From Mariniphaga sediminis (GTDB lineage: Bacteria > Bacteroidota > Bacteroidia > Bacteroidales > Prolixibacteraceae): a DNA stretch of 64,000 nucleotides. A program made the translations under genes and the position numbers. The notes beneath the pieces were generated by a model. That model was given only the letters and a program-made list of their open reading frames with translations. It was not told the DNA's origin and ran no database searches. Location of the stretch: NCBI RefSeq assembly GCF_003573545.1, contig NZ_QWET01000001.1:434001-498000 (forward strand), written 5' to 3'. Shown one piece after another: positions 41,780-51,038 of the stretch (position 1 is its first letter; each line of letters starts with the position of its first letter).

Positions 41780-42853
41780 ATGGCAACATTACTTTTCTTT
41801 TTTGTTTTATCCATTGTAATTTCTTTTTTCTGCTCCATGTGGGAGGCGGTTATATTAAGTGTTACCCCCTCATATATTAGCCGTATGCAAAAGGAAAAGC
41901 CCCACACTGGCCACATGCTCAATATAATGAAAGACGATATTGACAGACCGCTTTCAGCAATTCTTACTTTAAATACCATTGCACATACGGTAGGAGCTTT
42001 GGGCGTGGGGGTTCAGGCCGGTAAATTATTTGGCAACCATCAGGTTGACTTTTTTTTTATTCAAATAACTTTTGAGTCTTTAATTGCCGGAGGAATGACA
42101 CTGGCTATCCTTGTTCTCTCTGAAATTATTCCCAAAACGTTAGGGGCCAACTTCTGGAAGCAACTAACGCCGTTCACTGTTCGTTCATTGAAGGTGTTGA
42201 TGTTTGTTTTGGCTCCTTTCGTATGGATGAGCAAGGGAATTACCCGGATGGTGAAAACGGAAAAAGGACGCAGTGTATTTAGTCGGGCCGATTTTGCCGC
42301 TATGGCCGATGCAGGGCTTAAAAGCGGCGCACTCGACCGGGAGGAAAAATCGATTATTCAGAACCTGCTTCGGTTGGAAAACCTGAAAGTGCGCGATATT
42401 ATGACGCCACGTTCCGTAATTGTAATGATCGATGAAGAACTGACGATGGGCAAGATTTACGAAGAACTGAACCCCATGGTTTTTTCCAGGATTCCGGTTT
42501 ACCAGGAACATCCCGATAATATAACGGGCGTTATTTTAAAAGATAACATCCTGGAAAAACTTGCCCAGGATAAACATTCCGTGAAGGCATCGGAAATAAA
42601 ACGCGACATTCTGTTTGTGGAAGATAACTTTACCGTGGCCAAGCTTATGGATACGCTGATTTTAAACCGCGAACACCTTGCCGTGGTTGCCGACGACTTT
42701 GGCAGTGTAGTGGGACTGGTAACAATGGAAGACTTATTTGAAACTTTGCTGGGGCTGGAGATTGTGGATGAATCTGACAAAGTAGAAGATCTGCAGAAGC
42801 TGGCGCTGGAAAAGTGGAAAAAACGAACCGACAAACAGCGCCTGAAAGAATAG
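41780..42853 (+). CDS. CNNM/DUF21 and CBS-domain membrane protein
   Basis: A 357-residue protein with an N-terminal CNNM (DUF21) domain of about three membrane helices (LLFFFVLSIVISFFCSMWEA, LIAGGMTLAILVLSEIIPKT with the conserved PKTLGAN) and a pair of CBS domains (VRDIMTPRSVIVMIDEELT through DDFGSVVGLVTMEDLFETLL). Relatives transport or sense Mg or Co and are often annotated as hemolysin-like. The CorC/HlyC C-terminal domain present in many relatives is absent here; the protein ends soon after the second CBS domain with a charged tail. Confidence 0.87.
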   Translation: MATLLFFFVLSIVISFFCSMWEAVILSVTPSYISRMQKEKPHTGHMLNIMKDDIDRPLSAILTLNTIAHTVGALGVGVQAGKLFGNHQVDFFFIQITFESLIAGGMTLAILVLSEIIPKTLGANFWKQLTPFTVRSLKVLMFVLAPFVWMSKGITRMVKTEKGRSVFSRADFAAMADAGLKSGALDREEKSIIQNLLRLENLKVRDIMTPRSVIVMIDEELTMGKIYEELNPMVFSRIPVYQEHPDNITGVILKDNILEKLAQDKHSVKASEIKRDILFVEDNFTVAKLMDTLILNREHLAVVADDFGSVVGLVTMEDLFETLLGLEIVDESDKVEDLQKLALEKWKKRTDKQRLKE

Positions 42854-42949
42854 GCTGGAAAAGATACACATTCAACCGTTATCCTTTTAAGTTTACTTTA
42901 AATTGACTGGAGAAAAAATTCTTCAATAAATTATCCCCATAAAATGCTT

Positions 42950-42957
42950 TATTTTTG
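42950..42957 (+). promoter_or_regulatory. -7 box of the PPi-phosphofructokinase gene
   Basis: TATTTTTG at 42950-42957, 36 bases before the ATG, matches the Bacteroidota TAnnTTTG element; no convincing -33 box is seen. Confidence 0.5.
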
Positions 42958-42993
42958 AGGGAGATAAAAATTTAGAATCTAAAAACAATCGAA

Positions 42994-44646
42994 ATGAATA
43001 TTAGTGCATTACAAAAAGAACGGGCAAATTACCAGCCCAAGTTGCCCAAATCATTAAAGGGAGCAGTGAAACTGGTGGAAGGCGACAAAACAGAATCTGT
43101 TGCCGATCCTAAAGAGATAGAAAAACTGTTTCCAAATACCTACGGAATGCCTCTGATTACATTTGAGCAGGGCGATAACGGAGCCCAGAGTGCACCGGTA
43201 AACGTAGGGGTTATTCTTTCGGGCGGACAAGCCCCGGGCGGACATAATGTGATTTCCGGAATTTTTGACGGGATTAAAAAGATTCATTCTGAAAGCAAAT
43301 TATACGGCTTCCTCGGCGGCCCCGGCGGACTTGTAGATCACAAATACATGGAGCTGACAGCTGAAATTATTGATGAATACCGGAATACCGGCGGATTCGA
43401 TATCATTGGTTCAGGGCGTACGAAACTCGAAGAAGAAGCACAATTTGATAAAGGACTGGAAATTGCCAATGATTTAAACCTGAATGCACTGGTGATTATT
43501 GGTGGCGATGATTCGAACACCAATGCCTGTGTTTTGGCAGAATACTATGCACAGAAGAATACAGGCGTGCAGGTAATTGGCTGTCCAAAAACCATTGACG
43601 GCGACCTGAAAAATGAAATGATTGAAACTTCCTTTGGTTTCGATACGGCCACTAAGGTTTATTCCGAACTGATTGGCAATATTCAGCGTGATGCCAATTC
43701 TGCCAAAAAATACTGGCATTTTATTAAGCTGATGGGGCGTTCCGCTTCGCATATCGGATTGGAATGCTCGTTGAAAACACAACCCAATATCACACTCATT
43801 TCGGAAGAAGTAGCTGCCAAACAGCAAACGCTTAGCGAGATTGTGGAATACATGGCAGGAGCCGTGTCGCAAAGGGCGGATAACGGAGAAAATTTTGGTG
43901 TAGCCCTTATTCCTGAGGGGTTGATTGAGTTTATTCCGGAGATGAAAATTCTTATCGCGGAACTGAATGACTTGCTGGCTGAAGGAACGGAAAGCGAAAA
44001 GGAATTTAAAATGCTGAGGAAAAGTCACCGTTTGGAGTGGGTTGCTTCTCATTTAACCGAAGATTCAGCTAAAGTGTTTAAATCATTGCCGTCGGGGATT
44101 GCCACCCAGCTTACTCTCGATCGCGATCCGCATGGAAATGTTCAGGTTTCGCTTATTGAAACCGAAAAACTTCTGGGCGAAATGGTGAAAGAAAAACTCG
44201 GCCAACTGAAAAAAGAAGGTAAATTCTCGGGCAAATTCAGCACACAGTATCACTTCTTTGGTTACGAAGGACGTTGTGCTGCTCCGTCCAACTTCGATGC
44301 CGACTATTGCTATTCATTAGGATACACTGCATCGGTTCTGATTGCAGAAGGAAAAACAGGCTACATGGCATCGGTACGTAACCTTACTGCTCCGGCAGAG
44401 GAGTGGGTTGCCGGCGGTGTGCCGGTTACCATGATGATGAATATGGAAAAAAGGCACGGGCACATGAAACCCGTTATCCAGAAAGCATTGGTTGAACTGG
44501 AAGGAGCTCCATACAAATATTTTGTATCGAAACGTGGCGAATGGGCGCTGGGTACGCACTATATTTATCCTGGTCCAATCCAGTATTTTGGCCCTACTGA
44601 AGTTTGTGATCAGCCTACCGAAACCCTGAAACTGGAGAAAGCTTAA
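42994..44646 (+). CDS. pfp: Diphosphate--fructose-6-phosphate 1-phosphotransferase (PPi-PFK)
   Basis: A 550-residue enzyme of the long PPi-dependent phosphofructokinase clade, which phosphorylates fructose 6-phosphate reversibly in glycolysis and gluconeogenesis. It shows the ligand site [17 protein letters not shown] near residue 75, the [15 protein letters not shown] motif (the Asp after GGD favours PPi over ATP), the catalytic [20 protein letters not shown], and [12 protein letters not shown]. The stop is followed by a strong terminator. Length and motifs are typical. Confidence 0.93.
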   Translation: MNISALQKERANYQPKLPKSLKGAVKLVEGDKTESVADPKEIEKLFPNTYGMPLITFEQGDNGAQSAPVNVGVILSGGQAPGGHNVISGIFDGIKKIHSESKLYGFLGGPGGLVDHKYMELTAEIIDEYRNTGGFDIIGSGRTKLEEEAQFDKGLEIANDLNLNALVIIGGDDSNTNACVLAEYYAQKNTGVQVIGCPKTIDGDLKNEMIETSFGFDTATKVYSELIGNIQRDANSAKKYWHFIKLMGRSASHIGLECSLKTQPNITLISEEVAAKQQTLSEIVEYMAGAVSQRADNGENFGVALIPEGLIEFIPEMKILIAELNDLLAEGTESEKEFKMLRKSHRLEWVASHLTEDSAKVFKSLPSGIATQLTLDRDPHGNVQVSLIETEKLLGEMVKEKLGQLKKEGKFSGKFSTQYHFFGYEGRCAAPSNFDADYCYSLGYTASVLIAEGKTGYMASVRNLTAPAEEWVAGGVPVTMMMNMEKRHGHMKPVIQKALVELEGAPYKYFVSKRGEWALGTHYIYPGPIQYFGPTEVCDQPTETLKLEKA

Positions 44647-44684
44647 TTTTCGGCCGGTTATACCGGGCTGATTTACAGGTTATA

Positions 44685-44732
44685 CAATGGGCAGCAGGCA
44701 AATTATTTTGGCCTGCTGCCCATTGGTGTTTT
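44685..44732 (+). terminator. Strong intrinsic terminator after pfp
   Basis: CAATGGGCAGCAGGC (44685-44699) and GCCTGCTGCCCATTG (44711-44725) form a perfect 15-bp stem with an 11-base loop, followed by GTGTTTTTG. It can also serve the converging kdsA gene. Confidence 0.85.
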
Positions 44733-44786
44733 TGTCGGCCTGTTCAGATGGATTTAACGAAAGAACAGGTTAAAAGAAAATGGGCA

Positions 44787-45605
44787 TTAGAAGCTGTTAA
44801 CCAGGGTGTTTATTTTTAAGAGCTTTTCCAGCAGCGGTTCCAACAGATCCAGTTTTAGCATATTGGCCCCGTCTGATTTGGCCTCTGCAGGGTGGGGGTG
44901 GGTTTCAATAAAAATTCCGTCCACACCCACAGCGATTCCGGCCCGGGCAATGGTTTCAATCAATTCGGGCTGACCGCCGGTAACGCCACTGGACTGGTTC
45001 GGCTGTTGCAACGAGTGGGTAATGTCAAGTACAACCGGTACATTCAGCTGCTGCATTTCAGGAATGCTCCGGTAATCGACAACCAGGTCGTGATAGCCAA
45101 AAGTAGTTCCGCGCTCGGTGAGGATGATATTGGAGTTGCCACTTTCTTTTACTTTATTCACGGCAAACTGCATCGCTTCTGCCGAAAGGAACTGTCCCTT
45201 TTTTATGTTTACGGCCTTGCCGGTTTTTGCTGCTGCTACAAGGAGATCGGTTTGCCGGCACAAAAAGGCCGGGATTTGTAATACATCCACATACGGGGCA
45301 GCAGTTCCGGCTTCTTCTGCGGAATGAATGTCCGTAACAACTGGGATGTCAAATGTTTGGCTCACTTTGCGTAGTATTTTCAGTGCTTTTTCATCGCCAA
45401 TTCCTGTAAATGAATCCAGTCGCGAACGATTGGCCTTTCGGTACGAACCTTTAAAAATATAGGGGATATGAAGGCGATCCGAAATCTTAACTATTTTTTC
45501 AGCAATCTCCAGGGCCATTTTTTCGCTCTCGATGGCACAAGGACCAGCCATCAGGAAAAAATTCCCGGTGGCTGTGTGTTTTAATTTATCTACTTGCGGA
45601 ATCAT
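44787..45605 (-). CDS. kdsA: 3-deoxy-8-phosphooctulonate synthase (KDO-8-P synthase)
   Basis: A 272-residue enzyme that condenses phosphoenolpyruvate with arabinose 5-phosphate for lipopolysaccharide core synthesis. Family motifs: FFLMAGPCAIES near residue 18, FKGSYRKANRSRLDSFTGIG, SVVTDIHS-type PVVTDIHSAEEA, LTERGTTFGYHDLVVDYRS, and VFIETHPHP-type GIFIETHPHPAEAKSDGANM. The frame extends upstream, but the ATG at 45605 follows a good promoter and gives the normal length. Confidence 0.93.
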   Translation of the reverse strand: MIPQVDKLKHTATGNFFLMAGPCAIESEKMALEIAEKIVKISDRLHIPYIFKGSYRKANRSRLDSFTGIGDEKALKILRKVSQTFDIPVVTDIHSAEEAGTAAPYVDVLQIPAFLCRQTDLLVAAAKTGKAVNIKKGQFLSAEAMQFAVNKVKESGNSNIILTERGTTFGYHDLVVDYRSIPEMQQLNVPVVLDITHSLQQPNQSSGVTGGQPELIETIARAGIAVGVDGIFIETHPHPAEAKSDGANMLKLDLLEPLLEKLLKINTLVNSF

Positions 45606-45627
45606 TTTTATCTTTATAAGTGATTGA

Positions 45628-45657
45628 CAAAAATAGGAATACCTTGTCAGAAGCAAA
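45628..45657 (-). promoter_or_regulatory. Promoter of kdsA
   Basis: On the minus strand TTTG, an 18-base spacer and TATTTTTG form a near-consensus Bacteroidota promoter about 23 bases before the ATG. Confidence 0.7.
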
Positions 45658-45743
45658 AGCGAATAATAAAAAACGAATAGAAAAATAAAAATGGGATAGT
45701 ACAAAAATGGACGTTTTGCATTTTATTCATATAAACCTGGTTC

Positions 45744-46367
45744 ATGAACGTGGGAAACAAAGAAAACGATATAAGTATCTGGCAAAGTTTTCGGAAGGGA
45801 AATAAAGCAGCCTTTCAGAAAATTTATATTGAAAATTACCGGTTTTTGTATAATTACTGCAGAAAGTTTGTCAGTGATAAAACGTTGGCTGAAGATGTTA
45901 TCCAGGATGTGTTTGTAACCGTTTTTGCTGAAAAAGAGAAGTTGCGCGACACAGACAACATCCGGTTATATCTTTTTAGTGCCGTGCGAAGGCGGTTGTT
46001 TAGAATCCTGAGTACCAAAGAATATAAAAATACAAATTTGTTTGACCCTCATTTTCCTGAGTTTCATTTCGAGGAAGGAGTGGAGCCTGATTATGGAGAA
46101 GTTGAAGAGCAGAACCGCATGTTGAAGATTTTGTTCCGCGCTGTAAATAAGCTGGGGGCCAGGCAAAAGGAGTTGGTTTATATGAAATACTTTTCGGGCT
46201 TGAATAATAAAGAAATGGCCCAGGTGCTGGGAATCAGTTACCAGACAGTACGAAATACCCTCAGTAATGCACTGCAGAATATCCGTAAGGATTTTGAAGG
46301 CGAATTACCCAAAGGAAGAATGGTGGTATTGTTCAAATATATTCGAAAAATGAATGGTACAATATAG
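45744..46367 (+). CDS. ECF-family RNA polymerase sigma factor
   Basis: A 207-residue sigma-70 factor with region 2 (FLYNYCRKFVSDKTLAEDVI, QDVFVTVFAEKEKLRDTDNI) and region 4 (KELVYMKYFSGLNNKEMAQV, GISYQTVRNTLSNALQNIRK). It heads a sigma, FecR anti-sigma, SusC, SusD arrangement, so it most likely switches on the downstream glycan-uptake operon when its anti-sigma partner receives a signal from SusC. It is followed after 36 bases by that anti-sigma gene. Confidence 0.92.
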   Translation: MNVGNKENDISIWQSFRKGNKAAFQKIYIENYRFLYNYCRKFVSDKTLAEDVIQDVFVTVFAEKEKLRDTDNIRLYLFSAVRRRLFRILSTKEYKNTNLFDPHFPEFHFEEGVEPDYGEVEEQNRMLKILFRAVNKLGARQKELVYMKYFSGLNNKEMAQVLGISYQTVRNTLSNALQNIRKDFEGELPKGRMVVLFKYIRKMNGTI

Positions 46368-46403
46368 CCATTTGAGTATTCTATTATTATAACAGTTTTG
46401 ACA

Positions 46404-47483
46404 ATGCAGACGAAATTTGAAAATACGGACGACTTTTTAAACAGCGAAGAATATAATAGATATGTTCTTGGTCAATCAGGACGTCTGCAAAAAAAATGGG
46501 ATACTTTTTTCAAAGCACATCCCGAAAAAAAAGCGGATGCCCGGAGAGCCCGTAAAATAATAAAGGGATTGGCAGAAATGAAAGATACAACGGCCGATTC
46601 GGAAATAAGCGAATTCCAGTTGTACCACAATTTTGAAAAAACATGGAAAGAGTATAAATATTCCCAGTCAAATACATGGATGAGGGGGGCTACTGTTTTT
46701 ATGCGCCGCGCACTTGTGGTAGCAGCGGTGGTTATATTTGCTGTTGTCGTTTATACCCTGTTGAATAAGTTTATTATTTCAAGCAAGCCGGAAAATGTTT
46801 TTTATTCTGAAATTTATGTGCCACCAGCCCGGCAAAGCCAGCTTACTTTACCCGATGGCTCTAAAGTTTGGGTGAATGCCGACTCCCGGTTAAAGTATTC
46901 CAACCATTTTAATGCGGACGAAAGAGATATATACCTTCAGGGAGAGGCCTATTTTGAAGTAACGAAAAATACTGAAATTCCTTTCCGGGTTATTTCCGGC
47001 GAGGTAGAAGTCCGGGTTGCGGGAACAAAATTCAGTATGCGGGCATACCCGGAGGAGAACAGGGTGGAGGCTGTTCTGGCCGAAGGTAGGATAGAGTTTT
47101 TTACAAACCAGGAAACATCGGAGAAATCTTACCAGCTAAAGCCGGGAGATAAGGTCATTTATAATTTGGACAACAATCTCGTTTTACTTTCCGAACAGAA
47201 TATAACCAGGGAACTTGCATGGAAAGACGGGCAGCTGGTTTTTACGAATGCGCCGTTATTTGATGTATGCCGAAGTTTGCAGCGTTGGTATGGTATTGAG
47301 ATTGAGATTACCGGAGACACCCTGGGGCTCCATCCTTTTACGTTCACTGTGGAGCAGGAAACCATTGAACAAATTCTGGAATACCTGACCCGGGCGGCCC
47401 CTTTGGAATTCAAAAAAATGAAAGTTGAAAACACGGAAAGCGGGGAGGCGAAAACAAAATATACCATTTACGCAACAAAGTAA
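46404..47483 (+). CDS. FecR-type anti-sigma factor
   Basis: A 359-residue inner-membrane protein. The cytoplasmic N-terminus binds the sigma factor, one membrane helix lies near residue 110 (ALVVAAVVIFAVVVYTLL), and a periplasmic FecR domain follows (VPPARQSQLTLPDGSKVWVN, YLQGEAYFEVTKNTEIPF, VRVAGTKFSMRAYPEENR). It ends with a DUF4974-type tail (LFDVCRSLQRWYGIEIEITG). The ATG at 46404 is chosen over an in-frame TTG two codons earlier. It contacts the STN domain of the downstream SusC. Confidence 0.92.
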   Translation: MQTKFENTDDFLNSEEYNRYVLGQSGRLQKKWDTFFKAHPEKKADARRARKIIKGLAEMKDTTADSEISEFQLYHNFEKTWKEYKYSQSNTWMRGATVFMRRALVVAAVVIFAVVVYTLLNKFIISSKPENVFYSEIYVPPARQSQLTLPDGSKVWVNADSRLKYSNHFNADERDIYLQGEAYFEVTKNTEIPFRVISGEVEVRVAGTKFSMRAYPEENRVEAVLAEGRIEFFTNQETSEKSYQLKPGDKVIYNLDNNLVLLSEQNITRELAWKDGQLVFTNAPLFDVCRSLQRWYGIEIEITGDTLGLHPFTFTVEQETIEQILEYLTRAAPLEFKKMKVENTESGEAKTKYTIYATK

Positions 47484-47543
47484 ATTATTGAATAATAACA
47501 GGTAAAACTAAAATATGGAAAAAATAAAATGAATTAAATGAGG

Positions 47544-47573
47544 AAATGGAAGGTGCGCCAACACCTTCCATTT
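47544..47573 (+). other. RNA hairpin upstream of the first susC
   Basis: AAATGGAAGGTG (47544-47555) pairs perfectly over 12 bp with CACCTTCCATTT (47562-47573) around the loop CGCCAA. No T-run follows. It lies in the gap between the FecR gene and susC and may set a processing or attenuation point. Confidence 0.6.
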
Positions 47574-47639
47574 GCAATTTGCACTTAACAATGTGCCTAC
47601 CAACAGTTACAATTGTCAAATTCAAACCATTACAAAATT

Positions 47640-50600
47640 ATGGAATTTATGAGAAAAATGCCCGATCCGGGGATTAAATTTTCCGGATTGGCAAAATGGA
47701 TGAAAGTTATGAAATTAACAACTTTTTTGCTGTTTTTCGCCGTGGTCCAAACTCTTGCTGTGGATGCCTATTCACAAACCAAGCTGTTGACGCTGGATAT
47801 GAAAAATGCAACGATAAGGGAAGTGCTCTATGAAATAGAAGAGAGCAGTGAGTTTTTTTTCCTTTACAGTAATAAGCTCATCGATGTGGATCGGCGGGTA
47901 AATATTTCTGTGAAAAATAAGCAGGTAGAGGAAGTGCTCGACCATATTTTTAAGGAGCAGAAAGTAACCTACTCTATTATGGACCGGCAGGTTATTATTC
48001 ACCCCGAAGGAATGGTGCCTGGTAGGTCTGGCAACATTTTTCAGCAAACACAACGTGCCGTATCCGGTAAAGTGACCGACACCGGTGGGCAGCCTCTCCC
48101 CGGTGTTACCGTCGTGATAAAAGGATCTACTCAGGGGACAGTTACCAATGCCAACGGAGAATATTCCCTGAATAATATCCCGGATGGCGTTACGCTTGTA
48201 TTCTCATTCGTAGGAATGAGAACCCAGGAGGTGGTAGTGGGTACCCAGGCGAAGGTGAACGTAGTGATGAAAGAAGAGACTATCGGGATTGAAGAGGTAG
48301 TGGCTGTTGGTTACGGAACGCAGAGAAGAAGTCTGGTAACGAATGCCATTTCCAGTGTGGGTATCGATGATGAGAATATGAGAAACGTATTATCTCCTAC
48401 TCAGTTGCTTCAGGGAAGGGCAGCAGGGGTAACAACCTCCACTGGCTCCGGTAACCTGGGGGCTGCCGAGAGGGTAAGCATCAGGGGAATGGCTTCTATC
48501 AGTGCCAGCAATGAACCCCTTTACGTTATAGACGGCATCCCCATTAATAACACAAATGCACAGATTTATAATTTTGGCGAATCAATGAGTTCGCTGGCCT
48601 CCTTTAATTTAAGAGATATTGAATCCATCGAAATTCTGAAAGATGCTGCTTCTGCCGCAATTTATGGCTCGCGGGCAAATAACGGGGTTATCCTTATTAC
48701 TACCCGTTCAGGACAAAAAGGTCGTTCAGATATTAAACTGAATGTTAGTTACGGAATTTCCCAGTGGGCTGACAGAGATAAGATTGATTTGGTTGACTCC
48801 AGAATGTTTGTGGAACAATACAATGAAGGAGTTGCCAATTACAATGAACAATACGGTTTGCAGATTGGCGATGCCAGTTATAAAAGGCCCATTATGAACC
48901 CTTTTAATGGTTTGCCGGATACCGACTGGTTGAGTACGATTACCCAGCTGGGAAAATCTTATATTGTTGATGGAGCATTTTCAGGAGGAACTGAAAAAAC
49001 GATTTTTTATGTTTCCGGGGCATATACAAACCAGGAAGGAATCATTAAAACAAACTCCATCGAAAAAATAAACTTCAACGCGAAAATCAGCCACGAAATG
49101 AACTCCTGGCTTGAAGTAGGAGCAAACAGCAGTGCAAACTATATTAAAAATAATCAAATTCCCGGAGCAAATCTTGGAACAACCATTCTGGCCCGTGCCA
49201 TGGAACAGAGGCCGTTCGACAGGCCATATAAACCCAATGGGGGCTATTATGTGGGAGGGACAGAAGAGATGCTTCGCCACAATCCTGTCCAGATTTTGAA
49301 TGAGCAGACTGCTTATCTGGACCAGTTTCGGTTTCTGGGGAATTACTTCGCGTTGTTCAAATTTAAAGAGAACTGGACTTTGCGTTCTTCCATTAACGCC
49401 GATTTAAACTATGTGTACGATTATGTGTATTATAACGAGGTTCATCCGTATGGAACGGGAGTAGGACGCTTAATAGACGGTAAGCGATTTGTTACAAACA
49501 TGCTTTATGAGAATGTAATGAACTATAACAAAACCTTTGGCGATTGGTATTTTGCCGGGATGTTAGGACATTCTTTTCAGAAAGTTTCTGCCAACACTTC
49601 CAGCATCGATGGAAGGGGCTTTCCCTCTCCTGCATTTCATGTAATCGGCGTAGCCTCTGAAATTGCCGGGGCCAGCGGAAGTATTTCCGAATATGCTATG
49701 GAGTCGTATTTTGGAAGGTTAACTTCATCATACAAAGACAAGTATATTCTGAATGCCACTTTACGTACGGATGGATCATCGAAATTTGCTCCCGATACAA
49801 GGTATGGTTGGTTCCCTTCTGTTTCTTTAGGTTGGAATATTTCGGAAGAGGATTTTATGGCAAGTAGCAGTGCAGATCTTAAATTCAGAATAAGTTACGG
49901 AAGAACAGGAAACCAGGATGGTATCAGCAATTATGCTTTTCAGCCTTTGATGGCAGGAGGGCAGAACTATGGCAATGTTAGTGGTATTGCAGTCACCAGC
50001 TTCGGAAATAATGATTTGACCTGGGAAGTGGCCGACCAGTATGATGTAGGCTTTGATTTGGCTTTTCTGAAAGGGAAAATCAATATGATGTTCGATGCCT
50101 ACATTAAAAATACAAACAACCTGCTTTATTCCAGGCCGGTTCATGCAACCACCGGTGTAACCAGTATTACCAGCAACATTGGTTCTATGCAGAACAAAGG
50201 GTTAGAGTTTACCCTGAATACCCACTTTAACCTGGGGCCTGTAAGATGGAACAGCCAGTTCAATATTTCAACGAATAAAAATGAAATTACCAGTTTGCTG
50301 GAAGATGACGCTCCTATTTCAATCGGAGGAAACAGGGCCTTGCAGGTTGGAAAAGAGTTAGGGTCTTTTTACCTGTTTGTTCAGGACGGTATTTACCAGT
50401 ACGACGGAGAAGTTCCCCAGCCGCAGTACGATATTGGTATCAGGGCAGGAGATGTGAAATGGACGGATGTGGACGGAAATGGTATTATCAATGATAACGA
50501 CAGGATGGTAGTTAGTTCTTCAAACCCCGATTTTTCGGGTGGCTGGAATAACTCCTTTAATTACGAAGGATTCCGTTTGGATGTGTTTACATCTTTTATG

Positions 50601-51026
50601 TATGGCAACGAAGTGTATGCCCAGTGGAAGTCAGACTGGAACGGAAGGATCGGAAACCACTATAATCCGGTGGTGGAATTATGGGAAAACCGGTGGACCG
50701 GTCCGGGTACAACTAATAAATATCCGCGGGCATTACACGGTGATATTAATAATCACCGGAATTCGGACCGATGGCTGGAAGATGGCTCTTTTATCCGTTT
50801 ACGGACGCTTACGTTGAGCTACAACTTTTCAAATGAATTGTTGAGGAATTTGGGAATGAGTTCATTAAGGGTATATTGCCAGGCGGATAACCTCTTTCTG
50901 CTGACGAAATATTCGGGTTACGACCCTGAAGTAAGTCAAAATCTCGATCCCCGGTATTTTGGACACGACAGGTATGTAGTTCCTCAGCCGAGAACGATTT
51001 CAGTCGGTGCTAATATTAAATTTTAA
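47640..51026 (+). CDS. SusC/RagA TonB-dependent receptor with STN domain (first system)
   Basis: A protein of about 1,128 residues forming an outer-membrane beta-barrel that imports oligosaccharides with its SusD partner. Order: signal peptide (LTTFLLFFAVVQTLAVDAYS), STN signalling domain (LLTLDMKNATIREVLYEIEE through EVLDHIFKEQKVTYSIMDRQ), carboxypeptidase-like domain (VSGKVTDTGGQPLPGVTVVI), TonB box region (IEEVVAVGYGTQRRSLV), plug and barrel (VDVAGLDPEV-like strands; ends FGHDRYVVPQPRTISVGANI). The ATG at 47640 is preferred to an upstream TTG. The STN domain links it to the FecR/sigma pair before it. Confidence 0.94.
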   Translation: MEFMRKMPDPGIKFSGLAKWMKVMKLTTFLLFFAVVQTLAVDAYSQTKLLTLDMKNATIREVLYEIEESSEFFFLYSNKLIDVDRRVNISVKNKQVEEVLDHIFKEQKVTYSIMDRQVIIHPEGMVPGRSGNIFQQTQRAVSGKVTDTGGQPLPGVTVVIKGSTQGTVTNANGEYSLNNIPDGVTLVFSFVGMRTQEVVVGTQAKVNVVMKEETIGIEEVVAVGYGTQRRSLVTNAISSVGIDDENMRNVLSPTQLLQGRAAGVTTSTGSGNLGAAERVSIRGMASISASNEPLYVIDGIPINNTNAQIYNFGESMSSLASFNLRDIESIEILKDAASAAIYGSRANNGVILITTRSGQKGRSDIKLNVSYGISQWADRDKIDLVDSRMFVEQYNEGVANYNEQYGLQIGDASYKRPIMNPFNGLPDTDWLSTITQLGKSYIVDGAFSGGTEKTIFYVSGAYTNQEGIIKTNSIEKINFNAKISHEMNSWLEVGANSSANYIKNNQIPGANLGTTILARAMEQRPFDRPYKPNGGYYVGGTEEMLRHNPVQILNEQTAYLDQFRFLGNYFALFKFKENWTLRSSINADLNYVYDYVYYNEVHPYGTGVGRLIDGKRFVTNMLYENVMNYNKTFGDWYFAGMLGHSFQKVSANTSSIDGRGFPSPAFHVIGVASEIAGASGSISEYAMESYFGRLTSSYKDKYILNATLRTDGSSKFAPDTRYGWFPSVSLGWNISEEDFMASSSADLKFRISYGRTGNQDGISNYAFQPLMAGGQNYGNVSGIAVTSFGNNDLTWEVADQYDVGFDLAFLKGKINMMFDAYIKNTNNLLYSRPVHATTGVTSITSNIGSMQNKGLEFTLNTHFNLGPVRWNSQFNISTNKNEITSLLEDDAPISIGGNRALQVGKELGSFYLFVQDGIYQYDGEVPQPQYDIGIRAGDVKWTDVDGNGIINDNDRMVVSSSNPDFSGGWNNSFNYEGFRLDVFTSFMYGNEVYAQWKSDWNGRIGNHYNPVVELWENRWTGPGTTNKYPRALHGDINNHRNSDRWLEDGSFIRLRTLTLSYNFSNELLRNLGMSSLRVYCQADNLFLLTKYSGYDPEVSQNLDPRYFGHDRYVVPQPRTISVGANIKF

Positions 51027-51038
51027 AAACGCTTTATT

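Noticed and set aside
45606-45704. 33-residue extension of KdsA
   Set aside because: It covers the promoter, is strongly hydrophobic and absent from the family; the ATG at 45605 fits.
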